Shown here piece after piece: positions 35,168-43,783 of a stretch of DNA of 64,000 nt (the first letter of the stretch is position 1; each line of letters begins with the position of its first letter). The stretch covers positions 2,356,001 through 2,420,000 of the forward strand of contig NZ_CP109162.1 in NCBI RefSeq assembly GCF_035920445.1, in the 5' to 3' direction. Origin of the DNA: Nocardia sp. NBC_01730 (lineage in GTDB: Bacteria; Actinomycetota; Actinomycetes; Mycobacteriales; Mycobacteriaceae). The translations under genes were made by a program, and so were the position numbers. The notes beneath the pieces were generated by a model. That model was not told the DNA's origin. It did not search any database and worked only from the letters and a program-made list of their open reading frames with translations.

Positions 35168-35854
35168 TCAGGCGGGTTCGGCGGACAGCGTGATGGTGGT
35201 CCAGCCGCCGAGGTGGATGCGGTCGCCGCTGCGCAGCGAAACGGCAACCTTGGGCGGTAGTAGGTCCTCGCTGCCGTTCAGGCTGGTGCCGTTGGTCGAG
35301 CCGAGGTCGGTGACGGTCAGGCCGCGGCCATCGACGTGGATCATGGCATGCGCGCGCGAAACACCGATATCGGCGGGGGCGATGCCGAGATCGATTTCGG
35401 GCGCGATACCTTGCGATACGCTGCGCTTACCGATCAGAATCTCGCTGCCGTGCAAGACGATTCGACGCTCCGGATAGTAGGTGGGGAAGCCGACCTGCTC
35501 GACGTCGGGACCCTTGCGGGCGATGACCCGATCGTAGAACTCCCGGTCGGCGACGATCGTGGCGATCCAGGCGACCGGGCGCGGCGGTTCCGCGGCGGCC
35601 GGCTCGGGCGTAGCCGGTGCCGCGGCGGCCGGTTCGGGTGGCGCCGGTTCCGCGGGGCGCTGCAACGGCCGGGCAAGCGCCGAATCACGCCCGCACACTT
35701 CACAGAATCGACCGGTGCGCACAGCACCGCAGGAGGGACACAGCGCGGCCGACACGTTCACGTCCGCGACGGATGCCTGTGCACCGACCGGCTTTCCGCA
35801 GACATCGCAGTGGTAGGGCGCGAGGGACAGATGACCGTCCGGACAGATGTCCAT
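35168..35854 (-). CDS. FHA-domain protein with N-terminal zinc ribbons
   Basis: A 228-residue cytoplasmic protein. Two Cys motifs come first (CPDGHLSLAPYHCDVCG and CPSCGAVRTGRFCEVCG, probably one or two zinc ribbons), then an Ala/Pro/Glu linker (residues about 65-95), then an FHA domain at about 125-225 with IGVSRAHAMIH and LTVTDLGSTNGTSLNG, which bind phosphothreonine. The ATG at 35854 gives the natural MxxCPxGH start; GGAGG lies 4 bases upstream, and an in-frame ATG at 35869 is possible. Last gene of the pknG operon, so it probably reads phosphorylation by PknG. Confidence 0.9.
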   Translation of the reverse strand: MDICPDGHLSLAPYHCDVCGKPVGAQASVADVNVSAALCPSCGAVRTGRFCEVCGRDSALARPLQRPAEPAPPEPAAAAPATPEPAAAEPPRPVAWIATIVADREFYDRVIARKGPDVEQVGFPTYYPERRIVLHGSEILIGKRSVSQGIAPEIDLGIAPADIGVSRAHAMIHVDGRGLTVTDLGSTNGTSLNGSEDLLPPKVAVSLRSGDRIHLGGWTTITLSAEPA

Positions 35855-35931
35855 CACCCCTCCTGCCATCTGATCCCGACCGCCCTTGTCCGGTCGGTTC
35901 CAGCGAGAAAGGCTGCATACGGATCGCTCAT

Positions 35932-37269
35932 CTACATTTCCTTCCATACCCGCGCGGTCTTGGTCGAGCCGGCCTCTACGGGCAGCTCCTCCCGTATCCG
36001 CGCCGTCTTGGTCGACCGAGCGTCCAAGGCCATCTCGTCTGCCGCGTCCACGTGCGACCGCAGCCGCACGGTCCCGGTGCGCTCGTCGACCTCGACAACG
36101 CCGCGCAGCAGCTTCGCCGTGCCCTCGTTGCCGGACTCCTCGGCCAGCTCCACCGCCCGGCGCAGCTTCGCGGTCGCGCTCGCGGCGTCGCCGTTCTTTC
36201 GCGCCGCCAGCCCGTCCCGCACCGCCTGCGCCAGCTCGGCCTGCCCGGTGTAGTGCGCGACGCGTCTGCTGATCCGGGCCGACAGCGCGGTGTCGGTGGT
36301 CCACAGCGCCCGAACCAGCCCCTGGCCGAGTATCTGCTCCCCCGCGAGCACACTGATCCGGGCAGCGAGCTTCTCCCGCCCCGGTGCCGCGGGCTCCACC
36401 CAGACCTGGAGGTGATAGTCGCGGTTCTCCACGCCCCACGCACCCAGCGAGTACTCTCCCACCTGCGGACCGAACTCGGCGCGGCGTCCGGTCAAGTCTT
36501 CGATCGTCGGCGCGACCTGCTTGACGAATTGCACCCGCGCGCCCCGCGGTGTCCACACCCGCAGCTTCAGCTCCCGAATCGCCTTCGCCATCGACGTCTG
36601 CATCATGGCCGCGAAGTCCGCCGCGAGGTTCGCCGGATCCCTGACGATGTCCACCGTCCCGTGCAGGGCCGAGGAAATGGAGCGCACTTCGTCCACCCGC
36701 CAATCGGTTCCGACACCGCGGCAGTCGCAGGTGAACATTCCCTCCGACAGCTTGATCTCCCCAGCCAGCGTCTCCGGCTCCTCGTGTTCGTTCTTGCCGT
36801 CGGTCAGCAGGATGGCGTGCACCATCGCGCCGGGATGCTGCGTCGCCAGCTGTCTGGCCTGGCCGAGCCAGGTGCCCATCGCCGTACCACCGTGCGGACG
36901 CAGCTGGTTCAGTGCGCGGCGCGCGGCAGCCCGGGAGCGGCGATCGGCGCGCACCGAGGGAATCTTGGTCGGAAACACCGAGCGCGCCACATGGGTGCCC
37001 TCGACGATGGCGAACTGCGTGCCATCGGACACTTTCTCCAGCGCGGCCAAGGTCGCGCTGCGCGCGCCCTCGAACTTGTGGCCCGTACCCATCGAACCCG
37101 AGCAATCGATGATCAGGATCTCCACTCGCTCCTGCGGCGGAGCGGTCACCATCAGGTCGCTGCTCACCTCGACGGTCACCACGGCATCTACTGTGCCAGC
37201 TCCGGCGCCCAAGTACTCGTTCTGGTCGACGGCAACCGAAATCCCTTTGCTGTCAGTAGAACCCAACAT
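35932..37269 (-). CDS. VWA-domain protein with duplicated STKTAR tail
   Basis: A 445-residue cytoplasmic protein. A von Willebrand A domain (residues 45-230) has an intact MIDAS: Asp55-Cys-Ser57-Gly-Ser59, with Thr in HGGTAMGTWL and Asp in LLTDGKN. A beta-rich middle and a helical, TPR-like region (about 335-395) follow. The tail holds STKTARI and STKTARV, 16-17 residues apart. Repeated threonines next to basic residues could be kinase sites read by the FHA partner. GGAG precedes the ATG. Lies 24 bases after the PP2C gene. Confidence 0.9.
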   Translation of the reverse strand: MLGSTDSKGISVAVDQNEYLGAGAGTVDAVVTVEVSSDLMVTAPPQERVEILIIDCSGSMGTGHKFEGARSATLAALEKVSDGTQFAIVEGTHVARSVFPTKIPSVRADRRSRAAARRALNQLRPHGGTAMGTWLGQARQLATQHPGAMVHAILLTDGKNEHEEPETLAGEIKLSEGMFTCDCRGVGTDWRVDEVRSISSALHGTVDIVRDPANLAADFAAMMQTSMAKAIRELKLRVWTPRGARVQFVKQVAPTIEDLTGRRAEFGPQVGEYSLGAWGVENRDYHLQVWVEPAAPGREKLAARISVLAGEQILGQGLVRALWTTDTALSARISRRVAHYTGQAELAQAVRDGLAARKNGDAASATAKLRRAVELAEESGNEGTAKLLRGVVEVDERTGTVRLRSHVDAADEMALDARSTKTARIREELPVEAGSTKTARVWKEM

Positions 37270-37293
37270 ACGTCTCCTGCTCGGTCGGACCGG

Positions 37294-38319
37294 TCACGGG
37301 CGAACGGGGGCGAGCGCGACGGTGATGTTGTCGCTGCCTCCGCTACGCAGGGCGAACTCGGCCAGTTCACGCGCGGCGGACAGTGGGACGGCGCCAGTGG
37401 CCATGGCGGCGAGCGATGCGGCATCAGACTGGTAGTTCCACAGTCCGTCGGTGCACAACAGCAATATCCCAGGACCCGTTGTGCGCAATGTCCGCACGCA
37501 GTTGTCCGACCAGGGTTGCGACCCGCCGTCCGCGCCGAGCCAGCGTAGCAGCGTATGAGCCCGTGGATCATTCATTGCGGACTCCTCATCCATGGCACCA
37601 GCATCAACGAGGGCCTGTGCCCACGAGTCGTCCACTGTCAGGCGCTGTGTGGGCGGGTTGCCGTCGTCGTGCGCAGTCGGCGACGTCTCGGTGCGCAGCC
37701 AATACGCGCGGCTGTCCCCCACATTGGCAACCGCGATCTCCACCCCCGCGACGCCACGATCGCGCACGACGGCCGAGACGTACGTGCAGGAGGGGGAATG
37801 CCTTTCGTGCGCCGCTGTGGCGCGGACAGCCTGCGCCGCCGCCTCGAGCCCTGCCATCACCGCCGCGTCGGCGGACCGTTCCCCTGCCAGCGCCGCCACT
37901 GCGGCATCGACACCGGCGCGCGCCGCCGCACCCGAGGCCGCCTGCGGGTTCTCCGAGGTGGAGACTCCATCACAGACGACGATCACCAGGGCTGCGGGCC
38001 GTCCGGGAACATCGCCGTCGAGCACTGCGGCGGCCACGGCGTCCTCGTTGTGCGCGTGCGCGATGCCGCGATCGGTCAGCACACACACCGCACCCAGGTC
38101 TGCCTCGCAGCGATCGGGCGCACGGCTCAGTTCGCCGCATCGGACGCAGTAACGGTCGGCGTCGTACCGTGTCGCGCCGCAACCGGCGCACGCTGTCGAT
38201 GGAATGTCATTGCGCGGCAGAGCAACCCGTCGAATGCTGAGCTCGCGTCCGCAGGCTTCGCAGTATTTGTCCTCGGCGTCGACTTCCGCGGCGCAGTCCG
38301 GGCATACGGCCGCGGTCAC
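37294..38319 (-). CDS. PP2C-type phosphatase with double zinc ribbon
   Basis: A 341-residue Ser/Thr phosphatase. Two zinc ribbons open the protein (CPDCAAEVDAEDKYCEACG and CAGCGATRYDADRYCVRCG). The PPM domain shows HNEDAVAAA, VVCDGVST, VANVGDSRAYWL, LLLCTDGLWNY and GGSDNITVALAP, so all metal-binding aspartates are present. It should remove phosphate from PknG-pathway targets. GTG at 38319 overlaps the pknG stop codon (GTGA), so kinase and phosphatase are translationally coupled. Confidence 0.93.
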   Translation of the reverse strand: MTAAVCPDCAAEVDAEDKYCEACGRELSIRRVALPRNDIPSTACAGCGATRYDADRYCVRCGELSRAPDRCEADLGAVCVLTDRGIAHAHNEDAVAAAVLDGDVPGRPAALVIVVCDGVSTSENPQAASGAAARAGVDAAVAALAGERSADAAVMAGLEAAAQAVRATAAHERHSPSCTYVSAVVRDRGVAGVEIAVANVGDSRAYWLRTETSPTAHDDGNPPTQRLTVDDSWAQALVDAGAMDEESAMNDPRAHTLLRWLGADGGSQPWSDNCVRTLRTTGPGILLLCTDGLWNYQSDAASLAAMATGAVPLSAARELAEFALRSGGSDNITVALAPVRP

Positions 38320-40613
38320 AGCGTGGTCCTCGGCCGGATCGCGTTCGCCTTGTCGACCAGCTCGATCCGCGTCCACAAGTCGTCGGTTCCGCGGGCCAGC
38401 TCGCGATAGCACTGCTCGAGGCCGGTGCGCACGCCGTCCTGATTCAGCTCGGCGCCCAACAGCGGAGCCGGATATGAGGGAGCCTTGCCGGCACGCAACC
38501 AACCGAGCGCGGCGGCCAGCACCCGCATCCGTATCTGAGCGACACGATGTCTCGAGTCCAGTGCCAGTCGCTCCACTCGACTACCCGCTTCGCGCAGTAC
38601 CCATTCGGTCAGCTGCGCGGGGGCCCGATCAGCGAGCAGGGCTTCCACCGCGGCGATTCTGGCCTCGGTGAACAATGCGGAGGTTTGATCCACTTGATCG
38701 AGCACCGCCACCGCGCCCGCATGGTCACCGACGGCAGTACGCAGTCGCGCGAGACCGAAGACGGCGCTGACGAAGGTGTGATCGGTGTGCCAGACCGTCG
38801 CGTAGTGCCGCGCCGCCCGTCCGGGATCACTGCCGAACAGTTCCGTCACCGCGGCGAGGGCCAACTTCGGTGCGGGTTCACCGGGCAGGGCCGCGTACAC
38901 GGCGTCGAATTCCTTTGCAGCCCTGCCGAAATCGCCTTCAAGAAGCCGCGCCTGGCCGCGGTACCAGGCTAACCGCCAATCGCCGGGCAGGTTCGAGGAG
39001 AGCTCGTCGAGCCGCCGATGGGCGTACTCGACCGCGCCCACTTCGAGGCCTGCGCGCACCAGGCGCAGCGGGATCTCCACCGATTCGGCGCCACCGGTGA
39101 CAACCGATCGCAGCCCAGCGGCGAACGCAAGCTCCAGTTCGCTGGGATCGGTGCCGTTCGTCGTCGCCAACAGCGTCGCCCCGCTGTCGGCGGCATCCAC
39201 CAACGGCACCGGCAGTGCGGCGATGACCGCACGCGGGTCCAGTGGCACACCACCGAGCCCGAACACCGCCCGCGGCGGGCCGAAGTAGTTCGACATTCCC
39301 GGGCGAGGAATACCGTCGTCGGTCGACAACACCTCGCGCAGCACGCCGACGAGCTGATCGGACATCTCCACCGTCGAGGAGAACCGGGCCTGCGGATCGG
39401 GATCCGTAGCACGCAGCAGGAACCGGTACAGCGACTCGTAGAAGGCCAGCAGCGGCTCGGTGTCCGGACCGGGCAGCGCGTCGATGTGCCCGTCCTGGTG
39501 CGGCACGGTCATGATCAGTACTGCGAGTGTTCGCCCGATGGAGTACACCTCGGTGGCGACCGTCGGCCCGGTCTCGGCGATCTCGGGAGCCTGGTAGCCG
39601 ATAGTGCCGTAAATGGGGCTGTCGTTGTCGTCCATCTCGATCACCGCGCCCAGGTCGATGAGCTTCAGCTGCTCATCGGTCTGCATCACGTTGTCCGGTT
39701 TGAAATCGCAGTACGCGCGACCGCGCGAATGCAGGTAGCCGAGCGCGGGCAGCATCTCCAGGATGTAGGCGATGGCCTGAGCGGGCGGCAGATGCGAGCC
39801 GTCCATGTCAAGGCGGTCGCGCAGGATCTGCTTCAGCGAGGTGCCGCCAACGTACTCCATCACGATGTAACCGACCGCGGTACCGTCGGATCCGGTGTGC
39901 TCGGTGAAGTTGTGGATCTTGACGATATTCGGATGGTCGACCTCCGCGAGGAAGCGACGCTCGGCCACCGCGGCTCGCAGTGCGTCCGAATCGCCCGAGT
40001 TCAACAGGCCCTTCAACACCACCCAGCGGTCGTTGACCCGGTGGTCGGTCGCCAGGTAGATCCAGCCGAGGCCGCCGTGCGCCAGGCATCCTGCCACCTC
40101 GTACTGGCCGCCGATCAGGTCGCCCTTGACCAGCTTCGGGCTGAAGGAGAACCTGGTGCCGCAGTTGGCGCAGAAACCCTCGGTGCGCCCAGGCTTTCCG
40201 TCGCGGGTCCGGCCGACCGGCTGCTCGCATTTCCCGCAGTAGCGCTTGCTCTCGGCAACATGCGGTGCCGCCATGACCGCTCGCAACGGGTCGATCCGCG
40301 GCACCCGCGGCACATCCACCATGCCTGCGCCGAGCCTGCCGCGAGCCGTGGCGCTGGACGACGAGGACCGGCTGGTCCGCGCCGATCTGCCGGCGGGGCG
40401 AGTGCCCACGACAGCAGCCGCGGTGGGAGCAGTGCCGCAAGCGTCGCAGTATCCGTCGACAATCGTTCCGGCGCAACGCGACTCGGTGCACAGACGGCCC
40501 GCCGGCCGCGCAGGCGGCGCCGATGCCACGCTTTCCTTGATGGGCGCCGTGCCACACACCACGCAGTAGCCGTCCTCGACAATTCCGCCGCACCCGGGCT
40601 CGCCGCAGGTCAT
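38316..40613 (-). CDS. pknG: Serine/threonine protein kinase PknG
   Basis: A 765-residue soluble kinase. It begins with two zinc-ribbon-like motifs (CGEPGCGGIVEDGYCVVCG and CTESRCAGTIVDGYCDACG), then a rubredoxin-like pair (YCGKCEQ and GFCANCGTRF), then the kinase domain with VVLKGLL (catalytic Lys), CDFKPDNVM (catalytic loop, Asp kept) and LIDLGAV (metal loop), and a C-terminal TPR region. The DLG instead of DFG and the Asp loop without Arg are normal for PknG. In mycobacteria PknG phosphorylates the FHA protein GarA to control glutamate metabolism. GGGGAAG precedes the ATG at 40613. The extra zinc ribbons are not in the mycobacterial protein. Confidence 0.95.
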   Translation of the reverse strand: MTCGEPGCGGIVEDGYCVVCGTAPIKESVASAPPARPAGRLCTESRCAGTIVDGYCDACGTAPTAAAVVGTRPAGRSARTSRSSSSSATARGRLGAGMVDVPRVPRIDPLRAVMAAPHVAESKRYCGKCEQPVGRTRDGKPGRTEGFCANCGTRFSFSPKLVKGDLIGGQYEVAGCLAHGGLGWIYLATDHRVNDRWVVLKGLLNSGDSDALRAAVAERRFLAEVDHPNIVKIHNFTEHTGSDGTAVGYIVMEYVGGTSLKQILRDRLDMDGSHLPPAQAIAYILEMLPALGYLHSRGRAYCDFKPDNVMQTDEQLKLIDLGAVIEMDDNDSPIYGTIGYQAPEIAETGPTVATEVYSIGRTLAVLIMTVPHQDGHIDALPGPDTEPLLAFYESLYRFLLRATDPDPQARFSSTVEMSDQLVGVLREVLSTDDGIPRPGMSNYFGPPRAVFGLGGVPLDPRAVIAALPVPLVDAADSGATLLATTNGTDPSELELAFAAGLRSVVTGGAESVEIPLRLVRAGLEVGAVEYAHRRLDELSSNLPGDWRLAWYRGQARLLEGDFGRAAKEFDAVYAALPGEPAPKLALAAVTELFGSDPGRAARHYATVWHTDHTFVSAVFGLARLRTAVGDHAGAVAVLDQVDQTSALFTEARIAAVEALLADRAPAQLTEWVLREAGSRVERLALDSRHRVAQIRMRVLAAALGWLRAGKAPSYPAPLLGAELNQDGVRTGLEQCYRELARGTDDLWTRIELVDKANAIRPRTTL

Positions 40614-40779
40614 GCGTTCTTCCCCGCTTTCTCCGCCATGATGTGCCGACAGTCGGGGACCGGGCGGGTGACCACCGTCAGCTCCCATAGTGTCCATGAA
40701 AGCCGGCCCGCCGCGATCCGATTCGAGGTGGGAACGTCGAGATCCTCGCCGAGTGGAGGAACCCGCGTGATGGTCGAGG

Positions 40780-41760
40780 TCATTCCCGGTACCGCGGGGC
40801 CGGTGGACCTGGCGACGGGCCGAGCACGCTGAGCCGGGTGCGGTACATCCGATCCCAGGTGCCGTCGGAGCGGATCCGGTCGAGTACGCCGTTGACGAAG
40901 CGGACGAGTTCGGAGTTCCCCTTCGGCAGACCGATCGCATAGTTGTCCCGCCCCAGCGGATCGCCGACGACTTCGAGATTGGCGTCCTGCATCGCGAGTC
41001 CGTGCAGGATCGTCTCGTCCGTGCTGACCGCGTCGACGTGTCCCTGCTGTATCGCCGCCAGGCAGTCGGTCCAGCTGGTCGTCCCGATGACCGTCGGCCG
41101 CGCAGGAAGGGCGAACAGCGGCTCCGCCGAGGTGCTGCCGTGCGCGGCGCAGACACGTTTTCCCGCAAGGTCGTCCGGGGAACGGATGCCGGAGTTCTTG
41201 GCCACCAGAATTCGTTGCGCCGAAACGTAGTACACGCTGGAGAAGTCGACGTCCTTCGCACGTTCGCAGGTGGCAGAGAAGGTGTTCACGATCAGATCGA
41301 CCTCGTTGTCGCGCAGCGCGTCGATACGTTCGGCCGAGGGGACCGTGCGCAGCTCGATCCGCTCCGGGTCGCCGAACAGGGCGCGGGCGATCTCCCGCGC
41401 GAGGTCGATATCGAAACCCTCCACCTGACCGGTCTGCGGATTGCGGAACCCGAACAGGTAGGTGTTCTGCTCCACCCCGACCCGGACCCGACCGTTCGCG
41501 ACGATCTTCGCCATCGCCGAACCTGGTGGCATAGAGCCGGGTTGCGCCAGCGGGCCGGGCCGCAGACTCGCTGTCGCATCGCAGGTTTTGTCACCGCGCT
41601 GGTGCGGTGCGCTGGTGATCTCCGCTGCGCCGGGCGGCAGCGGGTTCACCCGGCCGAGCGTCATCGGCGCGCGAGTGGAGGTGCCGGAACCGCAGGCGGT
41701 CACCAGCGCCGCCACACCGACCAGAACCGCCGCTTCGAACGGCGACAGTCGCCTGCTCAC
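40780..41760 (-). CDS. glnH: GlnH-type amino-acid-binding lipoprotein
   Basis: A 326-residue lipoprotein of the family 3 solute-binding proteins. The GTG at 41760 gives a compact leader with lipobox VTAC (Cys23). The binding domain has RVRVGVEQNTYLFGFRNP, EGFDIDLAREIARALFG, DLIVNTFSATCERAKDVDFS and TDETILHGLA. In mycobacteria and corynebacteria GlnH binds aspartate or glutamate and, with GlnX, signals to PknG. It is not next to a permease, which fits a sensor role instead of uptake. It lies between glnX and pknG. Confidence 0.92.
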   Translation of the reverse strand: MSRRLSPFEAAVLVGVAALVTACGSGTSTRAPMTLGRVNPLPPGAAEITSAPHQRGDKTCDATASLRPGPLAQPGSMPPGSAMAKIVANGRVRVGVEQNTYLFGFRNPQTGQVEGFDIDLAREIARALFGDPERIELRTVPSAERIDALRDNEVDLIVNTFSATCERAKDVDFSSVYYVSAQRILVAKNSGIRSPDDLAGKRVCAAHGSTSAEPLFALPARPTVIGTTSWTDCLAAIQQGHVDAVSTDETILHGLAMQDANLEVVGDPLGRDNYAIGLPKGNSELVRFVNGVLDRIRSDGTWDRMYRTRLSVLGPSPGPPAPRYRE

Positions 41761-41864
41761 CAGAACCGCCTTACGCGCGATCCTCCGATGACCTCGGGTT
41801 CTCGGTCGGTCTCGTATCCAGCCGCGGATCTGCATCGGGTGGCCTCATTCCGTCTTTCGCGCAC

Positions 41865-43091
41865 TCACAAGAACTCCTGCAGTCGCGGCCACAATCCGAC
41901 GACGACCGCGCCCCCTGCGACCAACAGCAGCACCAACGTGCCCGCGGGACTCCAGGCCAGCGCATCCCCCGCGGAGTCGACTCCCTCGCGTAGTTCGGCC
42001 CGCGTGGCGGCGAGCTGGTCACGCACCTCGCGGTCCAGATCCGCGAATCTGGTCGCCGAACTGTCCGCACCGGAACCGATCGCCTGCGTCACCGCCGCGG
42101 GATAGTTCGCCGCCTCGTACGCATCGAGCTGCCTGCGATGCCCGGCGACCCACCTCGAGAATCCTTGCGAGGCAACCGAATCCGGGCCCGTCGCGTTCGC
42201 CAGGCGATCCCGCAGAGCTGTCGTGTGAATGACGAAATCATGCTCGCCCGCCGAGATATCGCCGCGAGTGACCAACTGCAACGTCTCATCGGTCCTGGCC
42301 TGCTGAGCCAGAATCCTGGCCTGGGCCAGCGCCTCGAACCGGCTGGTCACGCTGGATCGGCCGGTCTCGACGGACGCCGCGGCGATCAAGGTCGCCCCGA
42401 CGGTCCACACCAGCGCGATGGCTGCCGCGCCACCCGCGGCGGCCAACCCCACGTTCAGGCGACGATTAGTCAGCCGCAACAGCACGAACGAGCCTGCGCC
42501 GCAGGCGATCAGTACCAACAGCAGCAGCACGATACTGGTCAGCGGCAGGGCGCCGATATCCCGCTGATCGGCACGGACCGCCGCCAAGCGCTGACTGCTG
42601 AGCCGTTCGGCGCTCGGCAGCAGTGACCGCTGCATCAGGCTCGACGCCTCTCGCAGGTATGCCGAGCCGACCGGAAACCCCTGGCGGTTGTTCGCACGCG
42701 CCGCCTCGACCAGCCCGGTGTACGCGGGCAGTTCAGCGGAAATCTGTGCGACGATCCGGCGGGTCAGATCATCAGAGGCGCCTGTCGTCGCCTCCGCCAG
42801 CGCGGCCGCCGCATCGGCCAGCGCCTGCTGGTATCCGGTGCGCACCTCCGGTGACTCGATACCGCCGGACAGGAACGCCGCGGCCGCCAGCGCGTCGGCC
42901 GCTGACAGTGCGACATACAGACTCTGCGCCGCATAGGCCACCGGCTCGGTGCGCTCCAGCACCGCATCACGCCGAGCTACCTTGCCATTCAATTGATTCG
43001 CGCAAGTGAGTCCGGCGATCAGGCACAGCACGGCCGAGACGACGATGATCGCGCCGATCGCGCCGGGCGTCGTCGCGGCGAGGCGTCGCAC
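41865..43091 (-). CDS. glnX: GlnX-type membrane sensor protein
   Basis: A 408-residue membrane protein. GTG at 43091 has GGAGG 7 bases upstream; longer in-frame starts exist up to 43346. A first helix (about residues 10-32) is followed by a large helical extracytoplasmic region (SADALAAAAFLSGG), a central pair of helices (about 195-270), a second helical exported region and a last helix near 380-400. This is the plan of GlnX, which passes the GlnH ligand signal to PknG across the membrane. Gene order glnX-glnH-pknG is the same as in mycobacteria. Confidence 0.9.
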   Translation of the reverse strand: MRRLAATTPGAIGAIIVVSAVLCLIAGLTCANQLNGKVARRDAVLERTEPVAYAAQSLYVALSAADALAAAAFLSGGIESPEVRTGYQQALADAAAALAEATTGASDDLTRRIVAQISAELPAYTGLVEAARANNRQGFPVGSAYLREASSLMQRSLLPSAERLSSQRLAAVRADQRDIGALPLTSIVLLLLVLIACGAGSFVLLRLTNRRLNVGLAAAGGAAAIALVWTVGATLIAAASVETGRSSVTSRFEALAQARILAQQARTDETLQLVTRGDISAGEHDFVIHTTALRDRLANATGPDSVASQGFSRWVAGHRRQLDAYEAANYPAAVTQAIGSGADSSATRFADLDREVRDQLAATRAELREGVDSAGDALAWSPAGTLVLLLVAGGAVVVGLWPRLQEFL

Positions 43092-43526
43092 CCACAATCC
43101 TCCGTTGCGGATGCTCGCCGGTACGCGAGGTCCCACACCGTTCCCCAATCCGATTGCCAGCGGGTGTCTCCGATCGCGACAGTGTACGGGAGGCTGATTC
43201 AGTTCGCCGGGGATCGCGGAACTGCGTGCATCCAGCCGTGCACTGACGCGCCGCCCGGCGAATTCGATTGTCCCGCGCGCACGCCGGACGAATCGGCGGC
43301 TGTTCGCCGGATCCGCAAGAGCGCCCTCGACAATGGCTCGACACAATACTCAGCGCATGCTCGCCGCTTGCGACCGTCCGGTGCGAACTGCGCCTTTACC
43401 GCGGTGGTGTACGTGCTGGCCAGCCGCTGTGCGGACAGATGTCGCCGCCGTCGATCGGTTCGCCGCCGTGGATTCGGGCAAGTTCGCCGTACCCAGCCGG
43501 CATGCTCAAGCTAAGGAAAGCGGATC
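43092..43526. other. Intergenic region upstream of the pknG operon
   Basis: About 435 bases with the promoter of the glnX-pknG operon. No gene, repeat or operator could be recognised. Confidence 0.4.
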
Positions 43527-43538
43527 GGAGAAATAAGG

Positions 43539-43709
43539 ATGGAGATGCTGATCTCGTTGGTGTGTAGCGACGATGGGCGGGGCGGGTTTGCGGATGTGGT
43601 CGTAGTCGAGAGAGCGCCGCCGCAGCCTGATACGGCGGAGCGGGTTCTGATCAAGGCAGCGTTCGAAGGCCGAGGTCACCCACTCACCCGAGTTCTGCTG
43701 CAGCCGTGA
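43539..43709 (+). CDS. Possible 56-residue protein
   Basis: A short frame with GGAG exactly 8 bases before its ATG. The product has an acidic, Val-rich middle (FADVVVVERAPPQPD) and no recognised domain. The good ribosome binding site is the only support. Confidence 0.35.
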   Translation: MEMLISLVCSDDGRGGFADVVVVERAPPQPDTAERVLIKAAFEGRGHPLTRVLLQP

Positions 43710-43783
43710 AGAAGTGGTTCGGCGGCCGAGAAGTCAGCGGCGGCGGTGTCGGGATCAGCCGGCACAGTGGACAGCGGTCGGGA

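Noticed and set aside
35617..37548. A 643-codon plus-strand frame opposite the VWA and FHA genes
   Set aside because: Antisense shadow; Arg/His/Pro-rich with no domain, while the minus strand encodes intact VWA and FHA domains.
38320..38502. Upstream extension of the PP2C frame
   Set aside because: It overlaps the pknG 3' end; the GTG at 38319 gives the zinc-ribbon start and GTGA coupling.
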